Shown here piece by piece: positions 1 to 12,658 of a DNA stretch of 64,000 bases. Source of the stretch: Fasciola hepatica (Eukaryota; Platyhelminthes; Trematoda; Plagiorchiida; Fasciolidae). The position numbers and the translations under genes were made by a program. The stretch spans positions 20,151,501 through 20,215,500 of the forward strand of contig CANUEZ040000182.1 in assembly GCA_948099385.1 (NCBI GenBank), given 5' to 3'. A model generated the notes under the pieces. That model saw nothing but the letters and a program-made list of their open reading frames with translations, was not told the DNA's origin and made no database searches. How positions within the stretch are numbered: the stretch's first letter is position 1; each line of letters begins with the position of its first letter.

Positions 1-1564
1 GGTACGATTAGTTGTATAGCGAACGAAAGACACCTCCGGAGAGATAGGGAGACTACCAGAGGAGTGGTGAAGGAAAGGCTGGAGGACGACAGATGTATTG
101 GGGCGAATTGTTTACTTGTGTTGGGTCGTTCAATAAGTATCAATGTGGAAATGGAAGATAAACTAATATGGGGTGCGCGTAGCCACAGTGCTTACAAAGG
201 TGAACAGTTTACAGAAGAGGTGATAAAATGAATGGAGGGTGGGTGCACTTCAGTTAATAAAAGTTGCATCCGGTGTGTCATGCGGTAATGATGGGTGAAT
301 AAACCCGCATGATAAGTATCTGAGGCGGCAGGGGTATAACAAAAGCCACAGCACAAAATAATTCAAACATCGGAGATAGTGGTGGAATATGGATGCTGGT
401 TACTTACGGGGTTACTTATTTAATAAACGAGCCAAAAGGATGGCATAACTTGAGGGGAAAGAAATCGACAATTTAGGGTAAAAAGGCAGGTGGAGGACAG
501 GTGAGCATTCAACAATTTGTCCACTATATTATGGGTGGATAATGGTATATCGGCATGAAGGTGGTAGCTGGGTGAAAAATCGACCTAGTGAGCGCTGAAA
601 AGTGATTGCACGGGGGAGTAGCACGCGTGAGTGATGTTGTGGTAGGTGGACGACGACCGAACAACTTTGATGACCATTTTGAAGGGCGTGTCATGAGAAG
701 CTGACAGCCGCTGAGCTGCATGATAAATATATCCGAGAAATATGAATTTGTGGGAGTCATGATGCTGTGCAAGACCAGGATAAAGCAGTGTGGGGACGGC
801 GAGCAGGCAAAAGTTGGACTGATTAGGAGAAAGAATGTTCACTAATCACATTGCTGGCCGCTGGAAGACCGCGGAATACATTTCAGCGGAGGACATCGAT
901 TGGCGACTGAGGTGAGGGAACGAATGGTGACAATAAATGTGCCAGAGAATGAGTAGTAGCAGCGAGTTCTGAGATGAGAAAAGGACAAATTTACGGGAGG
1001 GGCCGGTGAGTAGCAAGAAGTGGAAAGCAGAGGGTGTGAGTGCTGATGTGTTCGCCAAGATCGATGAGTATTTTTGTAGGCGATCATAGAATGCCGAGGA
1101 AAAGAGAGGTTGGTAGATGGGGTTAAGAGCTTGATGCTATTTTTTATGTAATTGCACTGATGAAGTTCACCGGGCATGAAGACTCAAGCTATTGTGTAAA
1201 TACTGAGATCGAGCTCGATGGGAGAAAAACTGTAATTGAAGAAAATACATCGAATGGCACGTTAGCAGCGGCAATACGGAGTAAAAATGATGTTCTATAA
1301 TCCGCAAACGGTGCTAGTGGGTAGGATTGGCCATGTGCTGAACATCCAAACTGAAAGCCACTTTTGTTGACGGAGGGTGCAATCCAGCGCAACCTGGTTG
1401 CTCCTGTCTACCGTTGCAGTCTGCCTGCTTGCCCAATGTTCGCCAGCCAAGGCCGTCGATCGGACCGCCCCGCGCACCCTTGGTATGGGCACGGGTCACC
1501 ATCGGTGGTTGCATAGTTGGACAGAGTGGTCACGATGACATCATACGATTCAGAGTCGATTAGC
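1..1564 (-). repeat. Old CR1-type 3'-region-like repeat, no gene
   Basis: I see no credible coding region; short frames on both strands look random. The plus strand is purine-rich. About 1302-1530 resembles 29800-30030 (shared blocks around AATCCGCA, AGTGGGTA, GGTTGC and the GACCG..CC stretch), and the latter lies just past the stop codon of a CR1-like ORF2. I therefore read this interval as a diverged copy of untranslated sequence of the same family, on the minus strand. The similarity is by eye over about 200 bases; the first 1300 bases are assigned only by composition and context. Confidence 0.4.
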
Positions 1565-3188
1565 CAAGCTGTGAGATACATTGAAAAACACAGCCAACGG
1601 GAGCAGTGATTGGTATACGACCACGTAGCGTCGTTCACCAAATGCATCTGTCGGCGAAGTGCACAGCAAGGGTCCCCGAAGCGAATGGCCGTCACTGAGG
1701 ATTGATAGAAAGGAAAATGATAAAAAAACATAGTTTGGGTAAGGCACACCTAAGGATCAATAGCCGACCGAGAGAAAACGTAAAATGGCGAAACAACGGC
1801 TTAACGCTGCACTGGGTCCCTCGGTCTAGTTGAGAAATAGTAAGGTGTGTGAACTGCTACAACTTATTTCATTAGCAAAGGTATAAGCAGTGGATAACTG
1901 TGATGGGGTCAGCTTAATAGGGCAAGGTAGAAGGAGACAGATGGGTTCATGATGGGTACACAGACGAATATGGGTCAGGGACGGAATAATAGCACAGAAA
2001 GCGGGAGATATATCCACTGCTGATCAGGGACGGCAATGATACCAGTCCGCAGTACGGAGAAGAAGAAAAGAGATGGACATAGAACACAGGTAATAGCTCG
2101 TGAGGCTGAGGTTATAGGGTCAGAGTGTAAGGCCTTTTAAAAGGGCCAGATAATGGGGGATTTATTCGCTTGCCAACAATATAGCATTTGGGATAGTTAG
2201 GTAGATGGGAAGTGTACGAATAAAAGCATACAGTGAAGAGGTGCTGCGTATACTGAAGGAGAGCTTATTTCAGATTTTGAAATAGGCTGACAGGAAGAAT
2301 GGAGAACTCAGATGGAGACCAGACTTAGGTAAGTATGGGGAAAAAGCACCGTGACAAACGAGACAGGAGTAGGAGGCATTAAATGAGATGCGAAAGGAAG
2401 CCTAGACTTGATTGTGAACTAGCATGGAGAAAAAGGCCGAGTTGAGCCTCATGCGGTGAATCCACTTGGGTTCATTTCGTAGGAGCCCGCGGAGTTGGCG
2501 GTTTCGTAGAGCTTCAGAAAAGCCCAAGCGCATTTTGATGAAAGTACGTTAATTATTCTCGGGAGATATACTCGAAGAAAGTAGTCCGTGGCTTAAGTAA
2601 TTCGGGCTATATTTTAAGAGTTGAATAACATGTGAGAGAGATTTATGAGAAGCGACTGGCGAGTAGTAAGGAACGCCGATGCATCAGGCCTAGGGTTCGC
2701 TTAGTTTTAGAAGTTTGGAGCAATGCCTGTTCTGAGAGGTTATAAGAACAGGTGCGCCGTGTTCCACGAAGAATTAACCACGAGTGTGAGTGAAGCGAAA
2801 ACCGAGCGCTAGTCCAGAATGGGCACAAACCAGTCAATGGGTTTGCTCACTCATCAAGTTGACCGGAACCCGGAGCCGAAAAGTGAGTACTGTAAATGAA
2901 CGGTTGTCCAGGGAGTGAGTGACTCGTGGAACACGGGCCCAAAAAACCAAATCGAATAAGGCCAGTCGGTGATCTGAGTGCACTTCAGAGAACAATCATT
3001 ACAATTACAGGCAACATATCTCAATTTGTGGGGGAATCCAATCACAGGGGTCCAGGAATAGACTTCAAATCGTCTGACGGGTCTGCTGGAAAATGTATGC
3101 CGAGCAAAACGGGACCGGGTCATCATAAAAGGATGAAACCCATCTTTTGTAACAAGAACGATCGACAAACCAGGAGAAGAGTGAGAAG
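1565..3188. repeat. Direct duplication, copy 1 (1624 bp)
   Basis: This segment recurs at 5107-6730 at a constant offset of 3542 bases. I found only two substitutions, both near the right end (3150 and 3168 region). The left edge is CAAGCTGTGAGAT and the right edge GTGAGAAG, neither resembling LTR termini. Predicted peptides in all frames are identical between copies, which reflects recency rather than coding. I recognise no domain inside it. Near identity means a recent duplication, gene conversion or an assembly artefact. Confidence 0.9.
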
Positions 3189-4373
3189 GGCACACGAGAC
3201 GGAGCAACAGGTATGACCAAGAAATCAGATCAGACAAGGATCAAGAGACTCGCAGGCACTGTCGACCTAGCTCCTCACACGGGCCCGGCGTGATCTCCAG
3301 CCTGGGAGGAAAGTTCTAAGTTTTCTCTTGCGGTGTGGGTGAGAGAGCGAACAAAGAACGGAGGAGAACTAACCAGTTCCAGCGTGCGAAAAAGAGGGTA
3401 GATCTGTAGGTTGAATTGGTTGGGAAAGGTTCGGTAACGAGATGATTAGAGTCACACGAGCGGAAAGGTAGAACAGAGAGGGAATTTAGCACAACTCGTT
3501 GAAACACCGTTTCAGGTAGACACTTCCAATTTCGGAGTCAAGTTGACACCAACAATGAAGTCAAAAATTGTGTGCACACGGTATGCACTAATCCAATCGC
3601 GAAAATTGAAAGCAAATACAGTTTGTGCGGCGATAATTCAAATAGCTAGGAAATGCCACTAATTCGTTCGTTGAACAAATTCTTTCCTGACTTCTTTTTA
3701 CGCTTGCAGAAAACAACTGACGGAAAATCTTTCGCAGCATAATGAAATAAAAGTGCCCCATATGTTTTTGTGATTCGTTAAAAGTTTGTTGTTCGTATTC
3801 TAGTTCCGTGGCCGTTGTTCTTACCTTGATCAACCAATGATTTGTAAATTTCATTCGGTAATTGAACCAAAGCTTGAAGTTGGCTGGACTATTGGTTTTA
3901 GGCACGCTGGCCTACTAATAGCGGATCTTAATGGCCAGTGTCGTACGTTGCTGACGGCTGACAGTTACACGTCCTTTTTCCATAGTTTAGTCAGATTATC
4001 CGCGTTATATTTCACCAGAGTGAATTGTTTGCGTTGTGTTTTACCGTATCCAGGCCCAGGCCCAAGAGATCCAGGATCCCATATTTTCTTCTATTCCGAA
4101 AGAGCAATTGCTCAGTTGCTTGGGCGTACCAGAATCTTTGCAAAGTTCACTGGGTGGAGCAAATGGCATGAAACTGAATTTTTATACCTATAACACAAAC
4201 GACTGGGGTAACACCCATAGTATTACTTGGTTGAGAATTTGGCCACGCAGCTGGGGAAAGTTGCAAATGTTGGTCTAGCTCTTGCCTTGTTTATTCGGCT
4301 CCGCTGTCTCTTGGGGGGGGGGGTAGTCTGAACTCAGATCATACTTGTTATGGAAAGCTGCCCAGAGGACTTC
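3189..4373. other. Spacer between duplicated copies, nothing recognised
   Basis: About 1.2 kb with no recognisable protein or RNA. It is less purine-biased than the flanking repeats, and frames on both strands are short. It could be host DNA or decayed repeat. Confidence 0.4.
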
Positions 4374-4679
4374 CCTGGGTGATGTCTTCGTAGCTTCTTG
4401 GTCAGTTTTCTCTGAATATCCGAGTGAAGCGGCGTGAGGAACCGGTCACCTAGTTCGGAAGAAATAAGACGAAGGTGAGTAAAATATCCCCTCTAAAACA
4501 AGACATCCAGGGAGTGGAAGTTGAATGCCGTCAGTCCAAAAAGATCAGGAAGGTTGGTTAGCCTTTCCAAGGCTTCCTCGGCCCCTCTCTAAATCCCCTG
4601 GAGATAGGTACCTCCGGGGACAAGAACAATGTGCGCTATGTGGCTGCCGTATTCTGAGATAGGGCGTAAGTAGGTGTCA
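4374..4679 (-). pseudogene. Decayed non-LTR RT, C-terminal part (element G)
   Basis: The minus-strand frame starting near 4679 reads DTYLRPISEYGSHIAH, then RGAEEALERLTNL, then RGYFTHLRLISSELGDRF, with two in-frame stops. The spacing of a Y..RP..EYGS block, a pair of L-rich helices and an RG..H.RLI block matches the region after the catalytic core of CR1/L2-type reverse transcriptases. No catalytic motif is present and no start can be assigned. It lies between the two copies of the 1.6-kb duplication. Confidence 0.45.
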
Positions 4680-5106
4680 TTAACCGTCCGACGGTCCCCT
4701 GGGCATGTGTGGGGAGAATGTTGTCTTGACGAAGTTCTAGTAGTATTCAGTGGATGTGATTAGAAATAAAGTTTTGCTGGTAGGGCAGAAACCTAGTACC
4801 TGGAGTTGGTCCGCCTTACATATTGGTGATTTTCGTTGGCTTGACAGTGTTGATCTGTATGGCCACCGATATGATCGTTTTTATTGGTTTTGACCCTTTA
4901 GGGTTCTCTGCACAACCCTTGATCTGCTTTCCAGTGTCCGATGCGGTAGTTACCACAGGGCTTGGAATGATGACAGTTGCGAGCTCCGTTCTGTCGACAA
5001 CCCGAGGCTGATAAACCTACAGTTCACAACTACGGGCTTAATATCTCCAGCTTTTGATCCTATGAAAGGGGAATAAAAAGAACACATACTAATGAAGTAC
5101 TCCCCA
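4680..5106. other. Short spacer before duplicated copy 2, nothing recognised
   Basis: No domain seen on either strand. A run of ten or more G residues lies a little upstream at about 4313-4323. Confidence 0.35.
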
Positions 5107-6730
5107 CAAGCTGTGAGATACATTGAAAAACACAGCCAACGGGAGCAGTGATTGGTATACGACCACGTAGCGTCGTTCACCAAATGCATCTGTCGGCGAA
5201 GTGCACAGCAAGGGTCCCCGAAGCGAATGGCCGTCACTGAGGATTGATAGAAAGGAAAATGATAAAAAAACATAGTTTGGGTAAGGCACACCTAAGGATC
5301 AATAGCCGACCGAGAGAAAACGTAAAATGGCGAAACAACGGCTTAACGCTGCACTGGGTCCCTCGGTCTAGTTGAGAAATAGTAAGGTGTGTGAACTGCT
5401 ACAACTTATTTCATTAGCAAAGGTATAAGCAGTGGATAACTGTGATGGGGTCAGCTTAATAGGGCAAGGTAGAAGGAGACAGATGGGTTCATGATGGGTA
5501 CACAGACGAATATGGGTCAGGGACGGAATAATAGCACAGAAAGCGGGAGATATATCCACTGCTGATCAGGGACGGCAATGATACCAGTCCGCAGTACGGA
5601 GAAGAAGAAAAGAGATGGACATAGAACACAGGTAATAGCTCGTGAGGCTGAGGTTATAGGGTCAGAGTGTAAGGCCTTTTAAAAGGGCCAGATAATGGGG
5701 GATTTATTCGCTTGCCAACAATATAGCATTTGGGATAGTTAGGTAGATGGGAAGTGTACGAATAAAAGCATACAGTGAAGAGGTGCTGCGTATACTGAAG
5801 GAGAGCTTATTTCAGATTTTGAAATAGGCTGACAGGAAGAATGGAGAACTCAGATGGAGACCAGACTTAGGTAAGTATGGGGAAAAAGCACCGTGACAAA
5901 CGAGACAGGAGTAGGAGGCATTAAATGAGATGCGAAAGGAAGCCTAGACTTGATTGTGAACTAGCATGGAGAAAAAGGCCGAGTTGAGCCTCATGCGGTG
6001 AATCCACTTGGGTTCATTTCGTAGGAGCCCGCGGAGTTGGCGGTTTCGTAGAGCTTCAGAAAAGCCCAAGCGCATTTTGATGAAAGTACGTTAATTATTC
6101 TCGGGAGATATACTCGAAGAAAGTAGTCCGTGGCTTAAGTAATTCGGGCTATATTTTAAGAGTTGAATAACATGTGAGAGAGATTTATGAGAAGCGACTG
6201 GCGAGTAGTAAGGAACGCCGATGCATCAGGCCTAGGGTTCGCTTAGTTTTAGAAGTTTGGAGCAATGCCTGTTCTGAGAGGTTATAAGAACAGGTGCGCC
6301 GTGTTCCACGAAGAATTAACCACGAGTGTGAGTGAAGCGAAAACCGAGCGCTAGTCCAGAATGGGCACAAACCAGTCAATGGGTTTGCTCACTCATCAAG
6401 TTGACCGGAACCCGGAGCCGAAAAGTGAGTACTGTAAATGAACGGTTGTCCAGGGAGTGAGTGACTCGTGGAACACGGGCCCAAAAAACCAAATCGAATA
6501 AGGCCAGTCGGTGATCTGAGTGCACTTCAGAGAACAATCATTACAATTACAGGCAACATATCTCAATTTGTGGGGGAATCCAATCACAGGGGTCCAGGAA
6601 TAGACTTCAAATCGTCTGACGGGTCTGCTGGAAAATGTATGCCGAGCAAAACGGGACCGGGTCATCATAAAAGGATGAAACCCATCTTTTATAACAAGAA
6701 CGATCGACTAACCAGGAGAAGAGTGAGAAG
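5107..6730. repeat. Direct duplication, copy 2 (1624 bp)
   Basis: Second copy of 1565-3188, with the same edges. Its right end abuts the RNase H fragment of Gy0 (begins about 6731) with no spacer. It therefore sits where the integrase and 3' LTR of that gypsy copy should be, so the duplication breakpoint probably removed or displaced the Gy0 3' end. Confidence 0.9.
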
Positions 6731-7810
6731 CACGCATGGCTATTAACTCCATTCCAACTGTGCCGTGCCTAGATTCGGCGCACTTTCGGCGCTTGGGGAA
6801 GAATGCCGGCGGTTGCCGACAGTCGCCTACGAACTTTTGCATTATTGCTCCAACCGCTTTGTCCCAGGCGTCCGTCACCACCAGAATGGGAGCCAACGGT
6901 CGGGGTGAGTAAGGGGTCCTATGTTGGTGATCGAATCTCTGATCAAGGCGAACGCCACTCCTGCCATTCCGGGAAACGCGAAATTTCGCTCGCCTCCGCA
7001 CAACAGGTCGGCGAAGGGTTACTTCACTTCCACACAATGAGGAATGAACCCACCAAAGAAATTCTCGGTGCCGGCAAACTGACGCAACTGGCAAAAGATT
7101 GTGGTTCAGGATAGTCGCAAATAACGGAAATTTTATTCTGCAGAGGGCGGACCCGAGGATTAATTAGAATGTCCTATTAAGGCTTTGTCGGACCGACTCA
7201 ACCCTAGTTTTGCGATATTGATCTTAAAGCCATGCTGTCTAAGGCGTATGGAAAGAGTCCGTGAAAGTGGGGTTCGACATCGCGCTGAAAAACTGCCCCC
7301 TCCCCAAATATCCAGGTACAAACAGACATTTTCTTAACCGCGGCTCACCTCGTGTGTGAAAGTCTGAAAGGTCTGAGATGCATAGATGAGTCCAAACTGC
7401 GTGCGCAAAACTCAAAGGTTCAAAAGCGTGGCGTCAGCTGCTTTGGGACAACAGTCTCTGCCACTGGAATCTGGTTGTACACTCCAAGTAGATCGCTAGG
7501 CCTGAGGATGGAGCAACCTGATAAAGACGAAGTAATGTCCTTTATATGGGGAACAGACGCGGTGATTTTGCTAAGTGCTCTTCAATCACCACAAGCTGAC
7601 CAACCGCAGCTGGAATTAGTGACTACATAAAGAGAGGACACCCAAGGGCTACTAGAAGGGCGCATTACACTGATTCCTGGCGTGCCTTTGAATCCGGCCT
7701 GTGGAACACGGAGCTTGTCTGGTGCTAACCGACGTGGCCTACTGAACACCGAGGGCTTATGAATGTGGATATGGCGGAGACATTGGAGATCACGGCCAAG
7801 ATGGGCCTGG
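6731..7810 (-). pseudogene. Gy0 gypsy pol fragment: RT and RNase H
   Basis: This is a diverged copy of Gy1 pol. 6731-7810 aligns by eye with about 21325-22432. The RNase H motif VVTDAWDKAVGA matches [12 protein letters not shown] of Gy1, and the nucleotide run ATGCATAGATGAGTCCAAAC matches the RT region of Gy1. The frame is broken by shifts and stops. It ends at 7810, where the Pao1 LTR starts; the matching upstream half resumes at about 26414. The integrase is missing because the 1.6-kb duplicated segment joins at 6731. It encoded the polymerase of a Ty3/gypsy retrotransposon and is now dead. Confidence 0.85.
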
Positions 7811-8192
7811 AGTAAGGGTTATTCCGAACGTGAATGACGCGTATCCCGAATGCCGAATCTGAAATTCAGAACAAGATTTGTTCGCTGATGCTACGGTTCT
7901 GAGTTAAAAATTTATACCCACATAAAGTATGTACAAACCTCAACTGCGCGGACACTAAGCTTAGCAACGAAGACCAGAGTTCGGTAAAGGTCACTGTAAG
8001 ATACGACCATTGCGGCAGTTCGAGTTCAAACCGAAGGCATGCGACAACAAATGAACAAACTTTAAACAAATGTTCAAATGTAGGGGTTGATGCCTGCTGT
8101 GCCTGTTCGAGGATCAATAAAACTAACAACATATTCTCAAAAACAAAATGAATGACAAGGACTGGGAACGATTCATACGCTTGTACTTCACA
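7811..8192 (-). repeat. Pao1 3' LTR
   Basis: It aligns with 26031-26413 at about 90% by eye, including the block GAATGACGCGTATCCCGAAT and the AATAAAACTAACAACATATTCT end region. The first two bases are AG where the other copy has TG; the right end is CACA. It is followed on the plus strand by a purine-rich tract in reverse complement. Confidence 0.85.
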
Positions 8193-8212
8193 CCGCCTAC
8201 TTTATCCTCCCA
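8193..8212 (-). promoter_or_regulatory. Pao1 candidate polypurine tract
   Basis: On the minus strand the bases directly 5' of the 3' LTR read GTGGGAGGATAAAGTAGGCGG, nearly all purine. That is the expected position and composition of the plus-strand primer of an LTR retrotransposon. Confidence 0.55.
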
Positions 8213-9416
8213 CGGAAATGTCAATATCCAAGGAGTAAATAGGGGTACTGATTCACCCATCCTAACTAGACCCTAAAGTCGGTGCATATGTCGGTCACCA
8301 CGGTCTACTTCTGTTATTGGCTAGTCTGAGACACTCTTGTGGGTTTTATTTTGATAATGCTCCATTCATTCGTGTCCTAAAGTGTTATCTGAAGATGATG
8401 CTTTACCTGGCCCCAAAGGGCGTTGAGGACAAACGCGATGTCAAAATGGAGAGATTAACTTATGTCCGACAACAGAATTAAATATAGGAAACTGTGAAAC
8501 ACCCGACACACAATCGACATCTAGCGTTGTGACTTGCATGACCAATCCAACGCTCTCGACACATTCATTTGACAACAAAAATGAGTTCACCCTTACTGTT
8601 TGAGAAACGGAGAGGCCTAACAGCAATAACACGTATCATATTGCTCACTGCTCTTTTCAAACTTGTGCCGTCACCATTCGAACCTAACTTTTCAAACCTC
8701 AGCTGAGGAAAATGACACGTTATTGCCTATCGTTTGTTATTGAATAAATAAGCTTCGGTGTGATTTGGATACGTGGACAGTTTAGGAAATGTTAAGTTCA
8801 AAAAGGCTTCCCTATAAGGAGTGAAGTACATGTTCAACTAAAGGCTGAGAATTCTCGATGAAGATTCGAGATTGCTCTGAGGTGCTTAAAACAACAACGA
8901 GCTCAGAGCGTGATTTATTCACCTTAAAAGTACACTTGGCTCGAAACCTATATCATTTTGAGCACAGAAATGTGATAATACAGATAAACAGTTCTGGAAA
9001 TGGTGATGTTTCTGCAAACGGCCAACAAAGCCTGTTCCAAAAATTCCGCTACTTCGTAAACAATTTGGTGTCTTGTGCCAAATTGAAATTTCGACAAACC
9101 AACTGCAAAGCAAATCATGAACACCGTTTTAAATTAGACTCACATGTACTTCAAAGACTGTGTTGGGGAGTGGGACCTACAGGAGAATGAATGAAAGCCA
9201 AAGAAATAAACTGAGGCCCAGAAGGCGTTAGTAGATTAGCTTTGAGCTTGGTCCGTCACGTCGAAGTCACACTACCGCGGACCTCTTCAGTCAAATATTT
9301 TATATGGATATCTCAGAGTACTTCTCCTCTTGTTCGCTTTCTCCACTGCCATGCGTAGGAGGCCACCAATTCTGTACAACAGTCCTGGATCACTCTAACA
9401 GGCCACTCGTCTTTGA
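8213..9416 (-). other. Pao1 3' part after the integrase, no clear frame
   Basis: This interval lies between the integrase C-terminus and the 3' LTR of Pao1. I see no intact frame. Weak similarity to the end of BEL integrases may persist near 9300-9416 (VVILVD-like patch). Frames of about 60-110 codons on either strand (for example 8858-9190 plus) look like chance. Confidence 0.4.
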
Positions 9417-10001
9417 GTGGCTATCTACGAGGATGACGACATGCCACGCCTAAACTACCTCCTTTTGGAGATCCACTTTTTCCGAAGCTGGGGTGTCGGT
9501 AAGTGCTCCCTCATCCGAGTTCTCCAGGACGCTTACTTCAGGTGGTTCACTAGTTTCCATCCGATGACGTACAATTCTCACAGAGTCTTCGGGGTGACTG
9601 GTCCTACATTTGGCCGCAGTGATAGCCGATCAGTGGGAGTGAGAGCCGGTTCACCTTCCGGGCCTGAGACGATCAGCACCAGCGGACTGTTATTCAATAT
9701 GCGTTTTGCTTCATTTAGTAAAGTTATCGATATCTCTTCATCGAAGGTTTGCTGTGGGGTTAGGGCCATGAGTATTTTTCTGGTCGATCGTATCAACTTT
9801 TCCCAAACTCCGCCGCGATGACTGGCTTAGGGTGGGTTGAAGTGTCATTCTGTTCCCTCCACTGCAGCCTTGTTTCGTATTTTTTCGTGGTTCAGGAGGT
9901 TCCACCAGCCCTCCAACTCCTTTTGAGCTCCAGCGAAGTTCGAGCTATTGTCTGAGTACATGATTCTGAGTAAGCCACGCCTCGCGACAAACCTTTGGAA
10001 G
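9417..10001 (-). pseudogene. Pao1 integrase, catalytic core and C-terminal part
   Basis: Reading down from 10001, the frame gives FQRFVARRG, then IMYSDNSSNFAGAQKEL. This is the second catalytic Asp region of BEL/Pao integrases, usually RF..RRG.P..I.SDNGTNF.GA..EL. Further down, 9578-9796 gives an LTPQQTFDEEISITLLNEAKRILNNSPL-type segment (cited in part) typical of the region after the catalytic Glu. The two parts are in different frames. The upstream half of the domain lies at 16205 and beyond, displaced by CR1-A. Confidence 0.8.
9994..10001. repeat. Target site duplication of CR1-A, left copy
   Basis: TTTGGAAG here and TTTGAAG at 16205-16211 bracket CR1-A. They represent the same Pao integrase codons seen twice, with one base indel. 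This fixes both ends of the insertion. Confidence 0.7.
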
Positions 10002-11821
10002 TAGTAGTAGTATATTTCTTGACCGTGGTCAATACGCATGCACAAGGCAAGATCAGTGTATACAGCGGTACATGTCAATGTGAGGTATTCACAAATTCCA
10101 AGTTTATAAATCACACAGCAACCGAAATACACCAGTAAAGTCATGTAGTGTTTGAGTGAACAAAAGCTGTTATGGTTGAGGCGGGAATTCCGAATCGGTT
10201 TCGAAATCGCTGGAGGGCGGTGTGGATAGCTGAACCGTCGTGGGATTGCTGATATAAGCGACAAATGGACGGTCACCAACGAGTAACCGGACGGAAGAGA
10301 TGCCAAAGAACATTGTTAGAAGTAAAGCAAGCGTGGGGCTTTCAAAGTGCAGTCAGAGATACCAGCGGAATTTTGGACACTGATCCAGCATTGGGTAACT
10401 AATTGTGGAGGAAGCATGTGAAATAAAGACAAGTGAGTCAAAGGTGATAATAAAACGGACCTTTTGTGCAGGTGATTACAGTGTCATATGGAAACTCAAA
10501 TGAAGGCGAAAAGCTTCGCAGGGACTTCAGTGAAATTTTGAAGAGCATGAATGGTGTATGGACATAACGGACTTTTAAAGAAAAGAAAAGCCGTCAGTGA
10601 AACGGATTAGTGGAGACAAAACGTCAATGGTTCGGCTAGGCAGAAGTTGGAAGAGTGTAAATTTTTTTTTTGTATGTAATAGAAAATTGTTAACCAAATT
10701 ATGGTTGGCTGCGGATGGCTGGTATTCTGTTTCATAAAGACCTTGGTTGCAGGTGGTGGCAGGTAGGATGTTGAGGGAAGCAGGTAAAGAAGGTCTGGTT
10801 TGACGAAGTTGACAGCTGCGCAGGCTGGGTTCCGTCCATTGGTTTCGTACTGCAACACGGGGAGAATTGAACTGTTGGGTTGGATTATTTGGGAATAGAC
10901 GTTGAGCGGATGTGTTGATGGTTGGTTTCAGGAATCACCTCTGCGATCCGGTGAGACTTTCATGAGGTTTTGTTAATCCGTGTACGGTGCCCCATGTAAC
11001 GTCAGCGGGCGAGAGTATAGGTTTAAACCATTGATCAAATCGTCCAGTCCTTACGGTTTTCCGGAATAAACGTCGGTTCGGCCGATGGCTACCCAAGTAA
11101 CCAATGCAATCTGGAAGAGATCAGGAGTGCGGCAGTCTGGAGAGTGTTCCAGCTGTGGGTTATGATTATCGTTTTTATGGAAGCAAGAAAATGAAAATTT
11201 TGTTATCCGAACAGTTAGTTATCGTTTGCCTAGTGGACCGGTCTATTAGGGATCCCTAGACGGAGACTGGTAGCTCTCTGGGTAGTTGGGTGATAGTAGA
11301 GATTTATGGTGATATCAGGCAGGTCTTGGAATAGGAGAGGGTGTCAGTTATGGAACCGTAATAAAACAATAGTAGAGTGTACGATCTGGAAGAAGAATGA
11401 GAAAATAGGAAGATAACAGTCTGGTCAGTTCACCAGCTGTGGTCGAGGACGGCAAACAGTAAAAAGGGAGAAAAACACTGGGTGTTAAAATGAGGATTTT
11501 TCATGTGGGGGCAAACGTGCTGGTATTCGGCAGAGGCATGCGGATTCCGGTTGGAATGGGGTCTCAACTTACCATGAGCATATGCGTAGAGAAGTGAAGC
11601 CTAGTTACTAAGGAATGGTGATCCGCGTGGCAAGGCTTCAGTGTACGAGAAAGGCGCAAAAAAGCAGGATGGGACGGCTGAGTTCTAGCCTGGGCCAGGA
11701 ATTAAGTGAGAGCGAGCACCCATCGCTAAAGGACGGAGCGGTTTTATTTATATATATGCAAATTGTGTTGTAAAATGGCACAATCTAGTTAGGAAGGGGG
11801 ACAAGTGAGTGGAGCATACCC

Positions 11822-11825
<4 letters not shown>

Positions 11826-11897
<72 letters not shown>
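11826..11897. repeat. (TA)n microsatellite, 72 bp
   Basis: About 36 uninterrupted TA units within the CR1-A 3' region. The equivalent site in CR1-C (about 53970-54040) has a shorter, interrupted AT/GT tract after the same ACCCA(A/G)GG flank. Confidence 0.98.
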
Positions 11898-11898
<1 letters not shown>

Positions 11899-12445
11899 AT
11901 GTATAGGTGGGTGCGATCATCGGACGGGTCATGCGAAAGCGGTCGGACGCAAAAGACTATGGCAAGGAAAGTGAGATAGAGTGACGCAGCTGAGGATCAA
12001 CGGTTAACGGAAAGAAGAACAAAAGTTAAGCACGGGCTCATCGGTGTGGCGGATCCCAAAGGCACATTGAGGCCATGAAACGTGAGACTAAAAGGGAAAC
12101 GCCCAAGTGTGGCTAAAACTTTCAATGGGAAAGTTGGTATTTCGCCTAGAGTGGTTATTGAGGAGGAGTAAAGACCAAGTTCTGCATGAAATTACAGAAG
12201 AACCTTAGCTGGTGGATAGGGTGGGAGCAGAAATGGTAACGTCATAACTGGGTGTTGAGTTCAGTTAGTGAGTCACGCTAAGTGGGATGAATCAGACTGG
12301 ATTTTCCAGTTCGAAATCGCAGAGGTGGTGAGGGAAGTATATGTGGTGGGACCTGGTGCGGAAGAGAGGCATTGTAAGCTAAGAGATATCGAGGAGCGTT
12401 GAGTTACTCACCGTGCTTGTGTTAATAATTATAGGACAGTAGTGA

Positions 12446-12595
12446 GTATATATATATATATATAGTATATAAAAATGTTATATATTTACACATATATGTA
12501 TATATATGAATAGGTATATATATATATTTATAGTATATAAAAATGTTATATATTTACACACATTTATATATATATATATGCATATATATGTGAAC

Positions 12596-12640
<45 letters not shown>

Positions 12641-12658
12641 TATATATGTATATATATA
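12446..12658. repeat. AT-rich microsatellite with a 68-bp tandem unit
   Basis: Runs of TA with TG and CA interruptions. Inside, the motif AGTATATAAAAATGTTATA occurs at 12464 and again at 12532, giving two imperfect copies of a 68-bp unit. CR1-C has an AT tract at the matching place (about 54270-54345). Confidence 0.9.

Noticed and set aside
1565..6730. The 1.6-kb direct repeats as long LTRs of an unknown element with a 1.9-kb interior.
   Set aside because: Ends lack TG...CA, flanks lack a target duplication, no primer site or polypurine tract at the inner edges, and the interior RT remnant is non-LTR in style.
9417..9821. 134-codon plus-strand frame as a gene.
   Set aside because: It is the complement of the Pao1 integrase C-terminal region, which explains the open frame.
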